This document shows, one piece after another, positions 8,037 to 17,554 of a DNA stretch of 64,000 bases. Each line of letters opens with the position of its first letter. The stretch's first letter is position 1. Position numbers and translations under genes: made by a program. Source of the DNA: Shinella zoogloeoides (GTDB lineage Bacteria > Pseudomonadota > Alphaproteobacteria > Rhizobiales > Rhizobiaceae). Location of the stretch: contig NZ_CP093528.1 in the NCBI RefSeq assembly GCF_022682305.1, positions 2,865,501 through 2,929,500 of the forward strand, read 5' to 3'. Under the pieces are notes generated by a model, which searched no databases, was not told the origin of the DNA, and saw only the letters and a list, made by a program, of their open reading frames with translations.

Positions 8037-9101
8037 TTATTCGCCCCCGGTCGTGTGGGCTTTCTCGGCGGCGCGATCGGCCTTTTCGCCGCTGCGCGCG
8101 GCGAGCCGGTCGAGCGTGCGCCGCAGGGCCTTCGCCTCCTCCTGCTGCGCCTCGATCCAGTCGCGCAGCATCTGCTGCTCGCTGCGCATGTTCTTCACGA
8201 GACCCTGAATGCCCTCGGCAAGGCTCGCCATCGCGGCGGTGGAGCGGTTGCTGCCGCCGCTTTCCTGCGCGAGCAGCAGGATCTGCTCGGCAAGCGCCTG
8301 CACATCGGCGGAGGACGCACCGGTCGCGTCGGCGGCCGGCTGGAGTTCCGGCCCGACATCCGTGACCGAGGAGAGCCAGTTTTCCAGCTCGGTATAGAAA
8401 CGGTTCTGCGCGCGCCCCGCCTGCAGGTCGAGGAAGCCGAGGATAAGCGAGGAGGAAAGGCCGAATAGCGATGTGGAGAAGGCCGTTCCCATGCCGGTCA
8501 GCGGCGCGGAAAGCCCTTCCTTCAGGGCATTGAGGATATCGTTCGCCGTGCCGCCGCCGGCATCCAGCGACTGGATGACCTGGCTGATCGAACCGATGGT
8601 GCCGAGAAGGCCCCAGAAGGTGCCGAGAAGGCCGAGGAAGACGAGAAGGCCGATCAGGTAGCGCGATGTATCACGGGATTCGTCGAGGCGGGTCGCGATG
8701 GAATCAAGAATCGAGCGGAGCGCCGTCGTGGAGAGCGCCACCGAATGGCGGCGGCCGATCAGCGAGCGCATCGGCGCGAGCAGGACCGGGTCGCGCCCGA
8801 CCTTCTCGGCGCTCCCGGCCGCGCGGAACGAGTTGAACCAGCGCACTTCCGGCCGCAGCGCCAGCACATGGTTGAAGACCAGCAGGATGCCGATCAGGAG
8901 CACGCCGAGGATGAGGCCGTTGAGGCCGGGATTGGAAAGGAAGGCCGTCTGCGCCTGACGGAAGAGGATGGCGGCCACGAAGCCGACGATGATGAGGAAG
9001 ATCACCATCGTCCAGAAGAACGCCATGGGGCTTGAGAGTTTGTGCGGGTAGTCCTCGGTCTCGGCCGAGCCTCCCCGGCCCGACAGCGCCAGCTTAGCCA
9101 T
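8037..9101 (-). CDS. MotA/TolQ/ExbB-like membrane protein
   Basis: A 354-aa protein with about four membrane segments: MAFFWTMVIFLIIVGFVAAI (from about residue 27), NGLILGVLLIGILLVF, LIGLLVFLGLLGTFWGLLG and a later FSTSLFGLSSSLILGF. The third and fourth carry the G-L-L-G-T-x-x-G-L-L and G-M-G-x-A-x-x-x-T-x-x-G patterns of MotA/ExbB proteins. A polar helical tail follows. The OmpA-like partner is directly downstream. Function is unknown; conservation of the pair in Rhizobiales is my recollection. Confidence 0.8.
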   Translation of the reverse strand: MAKLALSGRGGSAETEDYPHKLSSPMAFFWTMVIFLIIVGFVAAILFRQAQTAFLSNPGLNGLILGVLLIGILLVFNHVLALRPEVRWFNSFRAAGSAEKVGRDPVLLAPMRSLIGRRHSVALSTTALRSILDSIATRLDESRDTSRYLIGLLVFLGLLGTFWGLLGTIGSISQVIQSLDAGGGTANDILNALKEGLSAPLTGMGTAFSTSLFGLSSSLILGFLDLQAGRAQNRFYTELENWLSSVTDVGPELQPAADATGASSADVQALAEQILLLAQESGGSNRSTAAMASLAEGIQGLVKNMRSEQQMLRDWIEAQQEEAKALRRTLDRLAARSGEKADRAAEKAHTTGGE

Positions 9102-9167
9102 GTAGTCGCATCTCCGCTTCCTCGATCGGGGGGGAGACTAGAGGAAGATTGCGACGAGTTGAAGGGC

Positions 9168-9968
9168 TTAGCGCGTCGGCACCGGGCGGTGCAGCACTTC
9201 GCGCAGCGCCTTGTGGATATATTCGTTGCCGGCGACGATCGTGCCGGTGTCGAACATCGCCGTGCCGCCGTCCAGATCGCTGACATAGCCGCCGGCTTCG
9301 CGAATCAGGAGGATACCCGCCGCCATGTCCCATTCGGCCAGGTCGCGCTCCCAGAAGCCGTCGAAGCGGCCGGCGGCGACATAGGCAAGGTCGAGCGCGG
9401 CCGCGCCGAGGCGGCGCATGCCGGCGACTTCGCCCATCGCGTGGCGCAGTTCGATCAGGTACTTGCCGTGGTTGCCGCGGCCGAGATGCGGCATGCCGCA
9501 GCCGATGACGGCATCCGAGAGGTTCTTGCGGGCCGCCACGCGCAGGCGGCGGTCGTTGAGGAAGGCCCCGCCGCCGCGCTCGGCGGTGAAAAGCTCGTCC
9601 GTCGCCGGGTTCAGCACGACGCCCGCGACGATCTCGCCATTGCGCTCCAGTGCGATGGAGACCGCGAAGCACGGAATGCCGTGCAGGAAGTTGGTCGTGC
9701 CGTCGAGCGGATCGACGATCCAGCGGTGCGCGCCGTCCGTGCCGGCGATCTCCTCGGATTCCTCGCCGAGGAAGCCGTAGGTCGGGCGGGCCTTCATCAG
9801 CTCCTCGCGGATGATCTTTTCCGCCTTGCGGTCGGCCTGCGAGACGTAGTCGCCCGGCCCCTTCAGCGAGACCTGCAGGTTCTGCACTTCGCCGAAATCG
9901 CGCGCGAGCGACTTGCCGGCCTTGAAAGCGGCCTGAACCATGACGTTGAGAAGAGCTGAACGAGCCAT
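9168..9968 (-). CDS. suhB: inositol monophosphatase family protein SuhB
   Basis: 266 aa with the metal-binding inositol monophosphatase motifs: GEESEE near residue 68, W-I-V-D-P-L-D-G-T-T-N-F near 83-94 and W-E-R-D-L-A-E-W-D-M-A-A-G near 207. The family hydrolyses inositol-1-phosphate; bacterial SuhB also acts in rRNA antitermination with NusA. AAGGACAAGG precedes the start. It lies downstream of the Sel1-repeat gene on the same strand but 180 bp away, so it may have its own promoter. Confidence 0.9.
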   Translation of the reverse strand: MARSALLNVMVQAAFKAGKSLARDFGEVQNLQVSLKGPGDYVSQADRKAEKIIREELMKARPTYGFLGEESEEIAGTDGAHRWIVDPLDGTTNFLHGIPCFAVSIALERNGEIVAGVVLNPATDELFTAERGGGAFLNDRRLRVAARKNLSDAVIGCGMPHLGRGNHGKYLIELRHAMGEVAGMRRLGAAALDLAYVAAGRFDGFWERDLAEWDMAAGILLIREAGGYVSDLDGGTAMFDTGTIVAGNEYIHKALREVLHRPVPTR

Positions 9969-10148
9969 GCAACCTTGTCCTTCGGGAATGTCCGGCGCTC
10001 GGGACGGCAGAAGCCGCGGCGCGAAAACGCGCCGGGACCGGAATATGCGGCCTCAAGACCACAAATCCCCCGAAGTTTCAAGCCTTCTGCCCCTGCAAGG
10101 GATGCAAAGCAGGCCATCCTATCGCGCAACAGGGTAAATGCGGGAGCG

Positions 10149-11288
10149 TCAGGACCCCGAACGGTACTTGTTCGCCGCCGTGATCGCCGCCTTCTGCTGC
10201 TCGTCGTTGAGGCCGAGATAGAAGTCCTCCAGCGAGGGGTCGTTCAGCCCGGCGCGGCGCGCCAGCACGAACCACTTCGCCGCCTCGACCGGATCGGGCT
10301 TGGTGCCGATGGCGTGGATATAGAGCTGGGCGAGCTTGCTCTGGGCGACCGGGTTGCCGCCGTCCGCCGCTCGCTTCAGCCATTTGAAGCCGGCATCGAA
10401 GTCGCGCTCGCCGGCCGTGCCGTTCACCAGCCACATGCCGAGGTCGAGCTGGGCGGTGTCGTAGCCGGCCCGGGCCGCGCGCAGCAGCCATTCGCGGGCG
10501 CGCTTCTTCTTCTCCTCCGGCAGATCCTTCAGGTTCTCGTAGATCTGCGACAGCGCGTACTGCGCATCCGCGATGCCCTGCTCGGCGGATTTCTCGTAAT
10601 AGGGCAGCGCCTCGCGCAGCCCCTTCTCGCCGGGATTGTCCGACACCAGAACCTGCGCATAGTTGAACTGCGCCGAGGGATTGCCGAGTTCGGCCGATTT
10701 CTTCATCAGCTCGTCGGCCTTCTTGCGGTCGTCCTTCGAGCGGGAGCGCTCCATCAGGAGGACGGCGTATTTGAACATGCCGGTCGGATCGCCGCCATTG
10801 GCCGCCTGCTCGTACCAGAACATCGCCTGGTCGCGGTTGCGCTTGACGCCGAGGCCGCGGTCGAGGATTTCGGCAACGAGCGTCTGCGCCGCCGGGTCGC
10901 CGAGCTGGGCGCGCGGCAGGGCGAGTTCCATCGCCGTGAGATAACGTCCGCGCTGGAATGCGCCATAGGCCTCGTCGACCTTGCCGGTGAAGGGCTTTTC
11001 CGCCGGAAGGGCCGGAAGATCCGCCCCCATGCGGTCGAGGACCGTCAGGCCCGTCGATGGCCCGTCTTCCGGTTTCTCCCCAGGCTTGTCCTTGCCCGTC
11101 TCCGTCGTCCGGACCGTTGACGCCGCCTTGTCCTCGGGCGCGTCCTTCTGCTCGACCTGGTCGCCGGCCGTGACGGAAGGGCCCTTCTTCGCCGTTTCCG
11201 CCAAGGCGGGCGCGGCCACGAGAACGCCCGCGGCGAGAAGCGCCATCGGCGCGATACGGCTAGCTTGCGAAAGAACGGCCCTGATCAT
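10149..11288 (-). CDS. secreted Sel1-repeat (TPR-like) protein
   Basis: 379 aa with a signal peptide (MIRAVLSQASRIAPMALLAA, cleavage near ALA-ETAKK), a low-complexity charged linker to about residue 90, then about six Sel1 repeats. The repeats carry the A-x-x-x-Y-x-x-A-A-x-x-G-x-x-x-A-x-x-x-L-A pattern (for example YEKSAEQGIADAQYALSQIY). Such proteins are periplasmic scaffolds, often linked to envelope or exopolysaccharide control (ExoR is one example), but this one is not recognisably ExoR. The gene begins 8 bp after the ThiE-like gene ends, so they form an operon. Confidence 0.85.
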   Translation of the reverse strand: MIRAVLSQASRIAPMALLAAGVLVAAPALAETAKKGPSVTAGDQVEQKDAPEDKAASTVRTTETGKDKPGEKPEDGPSTGLTVLDRMGADLPALPAEKPFTGKVDEAYGAFQRGRYLTAMELALPRAQLGDPAAQTLVAEILDRGLGVKRNRDQAMFWYEQAANGGDPTGMFKYAVLLMERSRSKDDRKKADELMKKSAELGNPSAQFNYAQVLVSDNPGEKGLREALPYYEKSAEQGIADAQYALSQIYENLKDLPEEKKKRAREWLLRAARAGYDTAQLDLGMWLVNGTAGERDFDAGFKWLKRAADGGNPVAQSKLAQLYIHAIGTKPDPVEAAKWFVLARRAGLNDPSLEDFYLGLNDEQQKAAITAANKYRSGS

Positions 11289-11296
11289 GAACCCTA

Positions 11297-11950
11297 CTAT
11301 TCCTCAAACCGTGGCGCTTTTTCGTCAAGCAGAGCATTGACGGCCGCGACCACATGCGGGGCCTGCGCGGGATCGGCGAAAACCGCCTTGTCGAGCGCCA
11401 CGAATTCCGCGCCGGTCTCGGCCACGGCCAGCGCCGACTGCGGGTCCGTGCCGCCGAGCACGATGCAGGGAATCTCGACCATCGAGGCCCACCATTCCGC
11501 GAGCGCCAGATTCTTCGGATGCGCCTCCGGCTTGATGTCACCGCCGATCTTGCCGAAGAAGATATAGTCCGGCTGCACTTCGCCGATCTCCAGCGCCTTG
11601 TGCCTGTCCGTCGCGTTACCGCCGCCGACGATGAGCTTCGGCGTGAATTTCTCCACCGCCTCGCCAAGCTCCTCGACGCCGCCCGTCACATGGATGCCGT
11701 CGGCCTTCGCCCGGCCCGCCACACGTGTATCGCCGGCCACCAGCGCCGCCGCGCCAGCCTTCTGCACGAGCGCGACCAGCGTCTCGGCATGTTTCTGGAA
11801 CTGCCCGTCGTCCAGCCCGTATTGCGGCAGGATGACCGAGGCGACGTCACCGCCCTTCAAGGCCCCCTCCAGCATCGCCGCCCGCGCGGCAAGGTCCTCG
11901 CCCTCGGGAAGGATCAGCACGAGACGGCAGCGGCTTTCGACATTGGACAT
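11297..11950 (-). CDS. ThiE/TenI-like TIM-barrel protein, divergent
   Basis: 217 aa. The fold signature VAGDTRVAGRAKADGIHV and the final V-L-G-G-T and G-A-E-F-V-A-L-D-K-A match thiamine phosphate synthase-like barrels. The usual ThiE substrate residues are not seen: the Q-F-R-E-K strand is replaced by VILPQYG, the N-D pair by GD, and the G-P-I phosphate loop by GKIGG. It may therefore not make thiamine phosphate. I chose ATG 11950 because AAGGGAAG precedes it; the frame extends upstream to 12,004. It is the first gene of an operon with the Sel1 protein. Confidence 0.7.
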   Translation of the reverse strand: MSNVESRCRLVLILPEGEDLAARAAMLEGALKGGDVASVILPQYGLDDGQFQKHAETLVALVQKAGAAALVAGDTRVAGRAKADGIHVTGGVEELGEAVEKFTPKLIVGGGNATDRHKALEIGEVQPDYIFFGKIGGDIKPEAHPKNLALAEWWASMVEIPCIVLGGTDPQSALAVAETGAEFVALDKAVFADPAQAPHVVAAVNALLDEKAPRFEE

Positions 11951-12054
11951 GAATGGGACTTCCCTTGCGTTGCGGCCGCCGATTGCGGCGGCCGGTCTCG
12001 TCATAACAGATCAAAGCGGATAGACGGAAGGACGAACAGGATCAATCGCCTTCC

Positions 12055-12825
12055 ATGTCCATCGACCCCGCCATCTACTACGCCGCCGTTCCCGCGGTCA
12101 TCCTCGTCGGCCTCACCAAGGGTGGCATGGGCGAGGCGCTCGCGCTCATGGGCGTGCCGCTGCTCGCCATCGCCGTGCCGCCGGTGCAGGCCGCCGCCAT
12201 CCTGCTGCCGATCCTCGTCGTCATGGACTGCGTCTCGCTCTGGATCTGGCGCCGGCACAACGACCGGACGCTTCTCAAGATGCTGCTGCCGGGTGCCCTT
12301 CTCGGCCTTGCCGTCGGCTGGGCGACCTCGGCCTATGTGCCGCGCGATGCGCTCCGCCTCATCATCGGGGTGATCACCGTGCTCTTCGCCGCCCGCTATT
12401 TCTACAATAGCTGGCGCATGCGCCACGGCCACGTCATCCATGCGAAACCGCACCGACTCGTACCCGCCGCCTTTCTCGGCACGCTTTCCGGCTATGGCAG
12501 CTTCGTCGCCCATGCCGGCGGCGCGCCCTTCCAGGTCTACGGCCTGCCGCTGAAGCTGCCGCCGCGCGACTATACGGGCGCCGCCGTACGCTTCTTCGCC
12601 ATCCTCAACTTCCTGAAGCTCGGCCCCTATTTCGCGCTCGGACAGTTCGGCACGGAGAATCTCACCATCTCCGCCACGCTCATTCCCCTCGCCATAGCCG
12701 CCACGGCCTTGGGCGGTTTCGTCGTCAAGCGCATGAAGCCGGATGTGTTCTATCCCTTCATGTATGCCATGGCCTTCATCGCCGGCCTAAACCTTGTCTA
12801 CGACGGCGCGCGCTCCTTCTTCTGA
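12055..12825 (+). CDS. sulfite exporter TauE/SafE family membrane protein
   Basis: 256 aa with about seven or eight hydrophobic segments and the family pattern near the start: V-G-L-T-K-G-G-M-G-E-A-L-A-L-M-G-V-P. The second half repeats it weakly around G-T-L-S-G-Y-G-S-F-V-A-H-A-G-G-A-P. TauE/SafE proteins export small anions such as sulfite or organosulfonates; the substrate here is unknown. It is followed by an ArsR-type regulator on the same strand. Confidence 0.85.
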   Translation: MSIDPAIYYAAVPAVILVGLTKGGMGEALALMGVPLLAIAVPPVQAAAILLPILVVMDCVSLWIWRRHNDRTLLKMLLPGALLGLAVGWATSAYVPRDALRLIIGVITVLFAARYFYNSWRMRHGHVIHAKPHRLVPAAFLGTLSGYGSFVAHAGGAPFQVYGLPLKLPPRDYTGAAVRFFAILNFLKLGPYFALGQFGTENLTISATLIPLAIAATALGGFVVKRMKPDVFYPFMYAMAFIAGLNLVYDGARSFF

Positions 12826-12886
12826 GCGGCTCTTCGCAGCGCACAAAATACTTGCCGCACCTGCTGCTTTGCCATAGCCTCCGGCC

Positions 12887-13147
12887 ATGACCCAGCCGGA
12901 CCCCTTCTCCGCGATCGCCGACCCGAACCGCAGGTTCCTGCTGGAAGAGCTGCGCCGCGCCCCGCGCACGGTCAACGAACTGTCCGAGGGCCTGCCGATC
13001 AGCCGCCCGGCGGTATCGCAGCACCTCAAGGCCCTGCTCGATTCCAACCTCGTCAGCGTGAAGGCCGAGGGCACGAGGCGCATCTACACCATCAACGCGC
13101 GGGGCTTCGACCGGCTCAATCTCTGGCTCGACCAGTTCTGGTCCTGA
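12887..13147 (+). CDS. ArsR-type winged-helix regulator, 86 aa
   Basis: A compact winged helix: a first helix DPNRRFLLEELRR, the HTH with recognition helix ISRPAVSQHLKALLDSNLVS and a wing VKAEGTRRIYTI. It matches the short ArsR/SmtB subgroup that begins D-P-x-R-R-x-I-L. It lacks the paired cysteines of metal sensors, so the signal is not a classical ArsR metal site. It is 60 bp downstream of the TauE-like gene and may regulate it or an unlinked target. Confidence 0.85.
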   Translation: MTQPDPFSAIADPNRRFLLEELRRAPRTVNELSEGLPISRPAVSQHLKALLDSNLVSVKAEGTRRIYTINARGFDRLNLWLDQFWS

Positions 13148-13339
13148 GCACCGCACTCGTCCCGTTTTGAAACAGAACGCCCCGGCGCGTCTTTCGAGCG
13201 GGCCAGGGCGTCACGACATCTATGATTTCGTATTTCGGAAGCGGTTTCGCGAAATGGGTTCCGACCCAGGTCCTCCCATACAGACCATCTGTTCCGCGAC
13301 ATGCCTCCTTCTGATAACTTTGGAAAAACCCCTGTCTTT

Positions 13340-13513
13340 TCAGTGAGAAGAAGAGCGAAGGCGCTCGATCTCATCCTTGATGCGCAGCTTGCGACGCTTG
13401 ATCTCCGCAATCGTCTGATCCTCAGCCGAGGGGCGGTTCACCGCGGCATGCAGCTCTTCTTCCAGAGCGACGTGCTTCTTTTCGAGCGTAGCCAGATGGG
13501 CCTCAATCGTCAT
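13340..13513 (-). CDS. YdcH family (DUF465) small protein, 57 aa
   Basis: MTIEAHLATLEKKHVALEEE followed by helical sequence ending R-R-K-L-R-I-K-D-E-I-E-R-L is the DUF465/YdcH coiled-coil hairpin. GGAAGGA lies 8 nt before the ATG, which favours this start over the longer frame beginning at 13,597. A second family member, on the other strand, begins at 13,730. Function is unknown. Confidence 0.85.
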   Translation of the reverse strand: MTIEAHLATLEKKHVALEEELHAAVNRPSAEDQTIAEIKRRKLRIKDEIERLRSSSH

Positions 13514-13729
13514 GTGACAGTTCCTTCCTTTTGCTTGCACCCGGTCACTTGCGTGCCGGATGATCCAGGTTGCAACAAAGTCAGTGTGCCATGTCATTTT
13601 TCATTTGTCGAAGGCGAAAACGTGGCGAGGGATAACTTCCCGTTACCAGGGGTTTCGTGGTAGGAGCAGCCTTCACAGAAGGCGCGCGAGGGGGACCGAC
13701 CGCGCCCGCGAGGACGGGGAACGAACAGC

Positions 13730-13933
13730 ATGGCAGACCAGGAACAGGCTGAATTGCGGCTTGCCGCGGCACGGCTCCGCCAGGAGCACGAAGACTACGA
13801 CGCCGCGATCAACGCCATGATCCAGACCGGGTGCGAAGCCCTCAGGATCCAGCGCATGAAGAAGAAGAAACTGATCCTGAAGGACAAGATTTCCAAGCTG
13901 GAAGACCAGATCATCCCCGACATCATCGCCTGA
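13730..13933 (+). CDS. YdcH family (DUF465) small protein, 67 aa
   Basis: A mostly helical, charged protein with the family end pattern [19 protein letters not shown]. It lies 14 bp before purE, probably in the same transcript, and is divergent from its paralogue at 13,340. The pair of opposed DUF465 genes next to purE is, from memory, common in rhizobia. Function is unknown. Confidence 0.8.
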   Translation: MADQEQAELRLAAARLRQEHEDYDAAINAMIQTGCEALRIQRMKKKKLILKDKISKLEDQIIPDIIA

Positions 13934-13947
13934 ACGGACGAGACGCC

Positions 13948-14447
<500 letters not shown>

Positions 14448-14451
<4 letters not shown>

Positions 14452-15506
14452 GCGTACGCACGATCGGCATCATCGGCGGCGGTCAGCTCGGCCGCATGCT
14501 GGCCATGGCCGCCGCGCGGCTCAACCTGCGCACCGTCATCCTGGAGCCGCAGCCCGATTGCCCGGCCGCGCAGGTCGCCAACGCCCAGATCGTCGCGCCC
14601 TATGACGACCCGGATGCGCTTGCCGAGCTTGCCCGCCTCTCGGATGTCGTGACCTACGAATTCGAAAACGTGCCCGTCACCGCCGCCGAGAAGCTGGCGG
14701 CCTCCGTGCCGGTCTTCCCCCCGCCGCGCGCACTGGAAGTCTCGCAGGACCGGCTGGTCGAAAAGAGCTTCATCCGCGACTGCGGCATCCTCACCGCCGA
14801 TTTCGCCGCTGTCGACAGCCAGGCCGACCTCCAGGCTGCGCTCGACGCCTTCGGCGGCGTCGGTGTCCTCAAGACCCGCCGCCTCGGCTATGACGGCAAA
14901 GGCCAGCGCCTGTTCCGCTCGCCCGCCGAGAACCGCGAGGGCGCCTTTGAAGCCCTGGGGGGCGTGCCGCTGATCCTCGAAAGCCTCGTGCCCTTCGAGC
15001 GGGAAGTCTCGATCATCGCGGCGCGCGACCACGACGGCACGATCGCCTGCTATGATCCGGCGGAGAACGTCCACCGCAACGGCATCCTGCACACCTCCAC
15101 CCTGCCCGCCCGCGTCAGCGAAACGACGGCGGACCAGGCCCGCAAGGCGGCGCGCGCGATTCTCGACAGCCTCGATTATGTCGGCGTGATCGGCGTCGAG
15201 TTCTTCGTCCTGCCGGACGGCGGGCTGGTCGCCAACGAGATCGCGCCCCGCGTGCACAATTCCGGCCACTGGACGGAGGCGGCCTGCGTCATCTCGCAGT
15301 TCGAGCAGCATATCCGCGCCGTCGCCGGCCATATGCTGGGCGATCCGCGCCGCCATTCGGACTGCGTGATGCAGAATCTGATCGGCGACGACATCGACGA
15401 CGTGCCCGCCTGGCTCGAAAAACCCGGCGTGCTCGTCCACCTCTACGGCAAGACGGAAGCCCGCCCCGGCCGTAAAATGGGGCATATCACCCAGATTCTC
15501 GACTGA
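14448..15506 (+). CDS. purK: 5-(carboxyamino)imidazole ribonucleotide synthase PurK
   Basis: 352 aa ATP-grasp enzyme. It begins with the Rossmann-like [20 protein letters not shown] and has [14 protein letters not shown] (ATP-grasp loop, near residue 143) and [16 protein letters not shown] near 265-280. It carboxylates AIR using ATP and bicarbonate. The start at 14,448 overlaps the purE stop by 4 bp, indicating translational coupling. Confidence 0.95.
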
Positions 15507-15533
15507 GGGAGGCTGGAAAACCGGCTTCCACGG

Positions 15534-15562
15534 TTGACAGCGGAAATGTCCCGGGTTACATG
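15534..15562 (+). promoter_or_regulatory. candidate sigma-70 promoter for rpmJ
   Basis: TTGACA (15534-15539), a 17-bp spacer and TACATG (15557-15562) make a near-consensus housekeeping promoter 28 bp after purK and 93 bp before the rpmJ start. Confidence 0.6.
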
Positions 15563-15578
15563 CCTGCCAACCCGAAAG

Positions 15579-15601
15579 CGCGCCCGAAATGGCGCGTTTT
15601 T
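15579..15601 (+). terminator. terminator-like hairpin between purK and rpmJ
   Basis: CGCGCC, loop CGAAAT, GGCGCG, then TTTTT. It would end purEK transcripts. It also lies just downstream of the predicted rpmJ promoter, so it would be at the very 5' end of the rpmJ leader. Confidence 0.6.
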
Positions 15602-15654
15602 GATTGAGGAAATCCGGCGAACTCGAGTCGCCCCGAAATACGCGGATCAGAAAA

Positions 15655-15780
15655 ATGAAGATCAAGAATTCGCTCAAGTCGCTCAAGGCTCGTCATCGCG
15701 AGAACCGCCTTGTTCGCCGCAAGGGCCGTGTCTACATCATCAACAAGCAGAACCCGCGCTTCAAGGCCCGTCAGGGCTGA
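15655..15780 (+). CDS. rpmJ: 50S ribosomal protein L36
   Basis: A 41-aa very basic protein, [20 protein letters not shown] continuing with [21 protein letters not shown]. This is the zinc-free L36 type (YkgO-like), without the C-x-x-C motifs. It reads from ATG 15,655 to TGA 15,780. It is the second zinc-free ribosomal protein in this window after L31. It lies alone, behind its own candidate promoter. Confidence 0.95.
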   Translation: MKIKNSLKSLKARHRENRLVRRKGRVYIINKQNPRFKARQG

Positions 15781-15871
15781 TAAGCGTCGCGGTCGCCTTT
15801 CCGCCCTGCGGAAAGCGATGATCGACAAATAATGATTTGAAGTTGGCGCATGGCGGTTTACCATAACCGCC

Positions 15872-16465
15872 ATGCGCTTTTTCATGCTTACCGCTCTCTG
15901 CCTTTCCCTCTCCCTCACCGGCGCGCTTGCGCAGACGGCGGACAAGGCCTCGCTCGACGCCCCGTCCAGCGCCTTCACCACGCCCGCCCAGCGACTCGAT
16001 ACGCTCTTCGGCGAGTTGAAGCATGAAGGCGACCCCGACAAGGCCAGAAACATCGCCGACCAGATTCGCCGCGAATGGCAGGAATCGGGCAGCGCCACGA
16101 TCAACCTCCTGATCCAGTGGGCCGACAAGGCGATCTCCGAGGAGAACAACGCCGCCGCGCTCGATTTCCTCGACGAGGCGATTCGCCTGAAACCTGACTA
16201 CATCGAGGGCTGGAACCGCCGCGCGACCCTGCACTTCAAGGCCGGTAACTACCGCAAGTCCATGTCCGACATAAATCAGGTGCTCAAGATCGAGCCACGC
16301 CATTTCGGCGCGCTCACCGGCATGGCGGCAATCATGGCGCAGACCGGGCGCGACGAACTGGCGTTGCGGGCGCTGGAAAAGGTTCTCGACCTCTATCCCG
16401 CCGAGCGGGACGCGCAGAAGGAACTCGGCGACCTCGCGGAAAAGCTGACCGGCCAGCGCACCTGA
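15872..16465 (+). CDS. secreted tetratricopeptide-repeat protein, 197 aa
   Basis: A signal peptide (MRFFMLTALCLSLSLTGALA, cleavage before QTADK) precedes about three TPR units between residues 75 and 185, including A-L-D-F-L-D-E-A-I-R-L-K-P-D-Y and ALEKVLDLYPAERDAQKEL. It is probably a periplasmic protein-interaction module. The partner is not evident. It is followed by a hydrolase gene on the same strand after 75 bp. Confidence 0.8.
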   Translation: MRFFMLTALCLSLSLTGALAQTADKASLDAPSSAFTTPAQRLDTLFGELKHEGDPDKARNIADQIRREWQESGSATINLLIQWADKAISEENNAAALDFLDEAIRLKPDYIEGWNRRATLHFKAGNYRKSMSDINQVLKIEPRHFGALTGMAAIMAQTGRDELALRALEKVLDLYPAERDAQKELGDLAEKLTGQRT

Positions 16466-16540
16466 CCGCGAGGTGGCGCGAATGGCCCGGATCGGCTATC
16501 AGAAGCCAACCGGATCGCTCCCAGCCTCTTCCCCCCGCCC

Positions 16541-17545
16541 ATGCTGACAGCCCTTCTCGCCACGCCCCTCGTCCTCCTCGTCGCCGGCTTTGCCTTCTCG
16601 GCATGGAGAACACGGGCGCTCGAGCGGCAGTTCCCGAATGTCGGCGAACCGATCGACATCGGCGGCCTGCGCATGAACAGCGTGTTCGTGCCGGCCGGCA
16701 CGACGGCGGACCTGCCGCCCGTCGTTTTCATCCACGGCGCGAGCGGCAACCTTCGCGACCAGATGCATGCCTTCCGCAACAGGCTCGAAGGTCGCGCCGA
16801 TCTCCTCTTCCTCGACCGCCCCGGCCACGGATATTCCGAGCGTGGCGGGCCGGAGAATGCGTTTCCCGATGGCCAGGCGCACGCCATCGCGCGGCTGATG
16901 GACAGGCGCGGCATCGGCAGGGCCATCATCGTCGGCCACTCCTTCGGCGGCGCCATCGCCGCGAGCTTTGCGCTGGAGCACCCGGAAAAGACGGCGGGGC
17001 TTCTCTTCCTCGCCCCCGCCACACATCCCTGGCCGGGCGGCATCGACTGGTACTACGATCTCGCGAAGCTGCCGGTGATCGGCTGGCTCTTCAGCCATAT
17101 CGTGGCCATGCCCGCCGGCCTCCTGCGCATCGAGGGCGGCACCCGGTCCGTCTTCTCCCCCAATCCTTGCCCTGACGACTATATCGCGGCGACGGCCCCC
17201 GCCCTCGTGCTGCGCCCGAAAACCTTCCGCAACAATGCAATCGACGTGGCGAGCCTGCTCGATCATGTCCGCCGCATACAGCCGCGCTACGCCGAGATCC
17301 GCACGCCGACAGTCATCGTTACCGGCGATACGGACGGCATCGTCTATGAGGAAATTCATTCGCGCGGACTGGCGCGCGATATTGCCGGGTCGGAACTCGT
17401 GTGGATCCGCAATCTCGGCCACAAGCCGGATTACGTCGTCACCGATCTTGCCATAGAGGCGCTGGAGAAGATCGCCGGCCGGGATCGCGACCTCCAGGAA
17501 TCGGCAAGGCGGGCCGAGGCCCGCCTTGCGAAGGATCACATATAG
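16541..17545 (+). CDS. alpha/beta hydrolase, membrane-anchored
   Basis: 334 aa with an N-terminal hydrophobic helix (MLTALLATPLVLLVAGFAFS) that probably anchors it in the membrane. The fold shows the oxyanion motif F-I-H-G-A-S-G-N, the nucleophile elbow VGHSFGGAIA, the acid in V-T-G-D-T-D-G-I-V and the base in N-L-G-H-K-P-D. The Ser-Asp-His triad is complete. The substrate is unknown. It converges on pyk with 9 bp between stops. Confidence 0.85.
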   Translation: MLTALLATPLVLLVAGFAFSAWRTRALERQFPNVGEPIDIGGLRMNSVFVPAGTTADLPPVVFIHGASGNLRDQMHAFRNRLEGRADLLFLDRPGHGYSERGGPENAFPDGQAHAIARLMDRRGIGRAIIVGHSFGGAIAASFALEHPEKTAGLLFLAPATHPWPGGIDWYYDLAKLPVIGWLFSHIVAMPAGLLRIEGGTRSVFSPNPCPDDYIAATAPALVLRPKTFRNNAIDVASLLDHVRRIQPRYAEIRTPTVIVTGDTDGIVYEEIHSRGLARDIAGSELVWIRNLGHKPDYVVTDLAIEALEKIAGRDRDLQESARRAEARLAKDHI

Positions 17546-17554
17546 AAGGCGCTG

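Noticed and set aside
13148..13339. GC-rich partial symmetries between the ArsR and YdcH genes
   Set aside because: Short imperfect stems without T-run or known repeat pattern; not enough for a feature.
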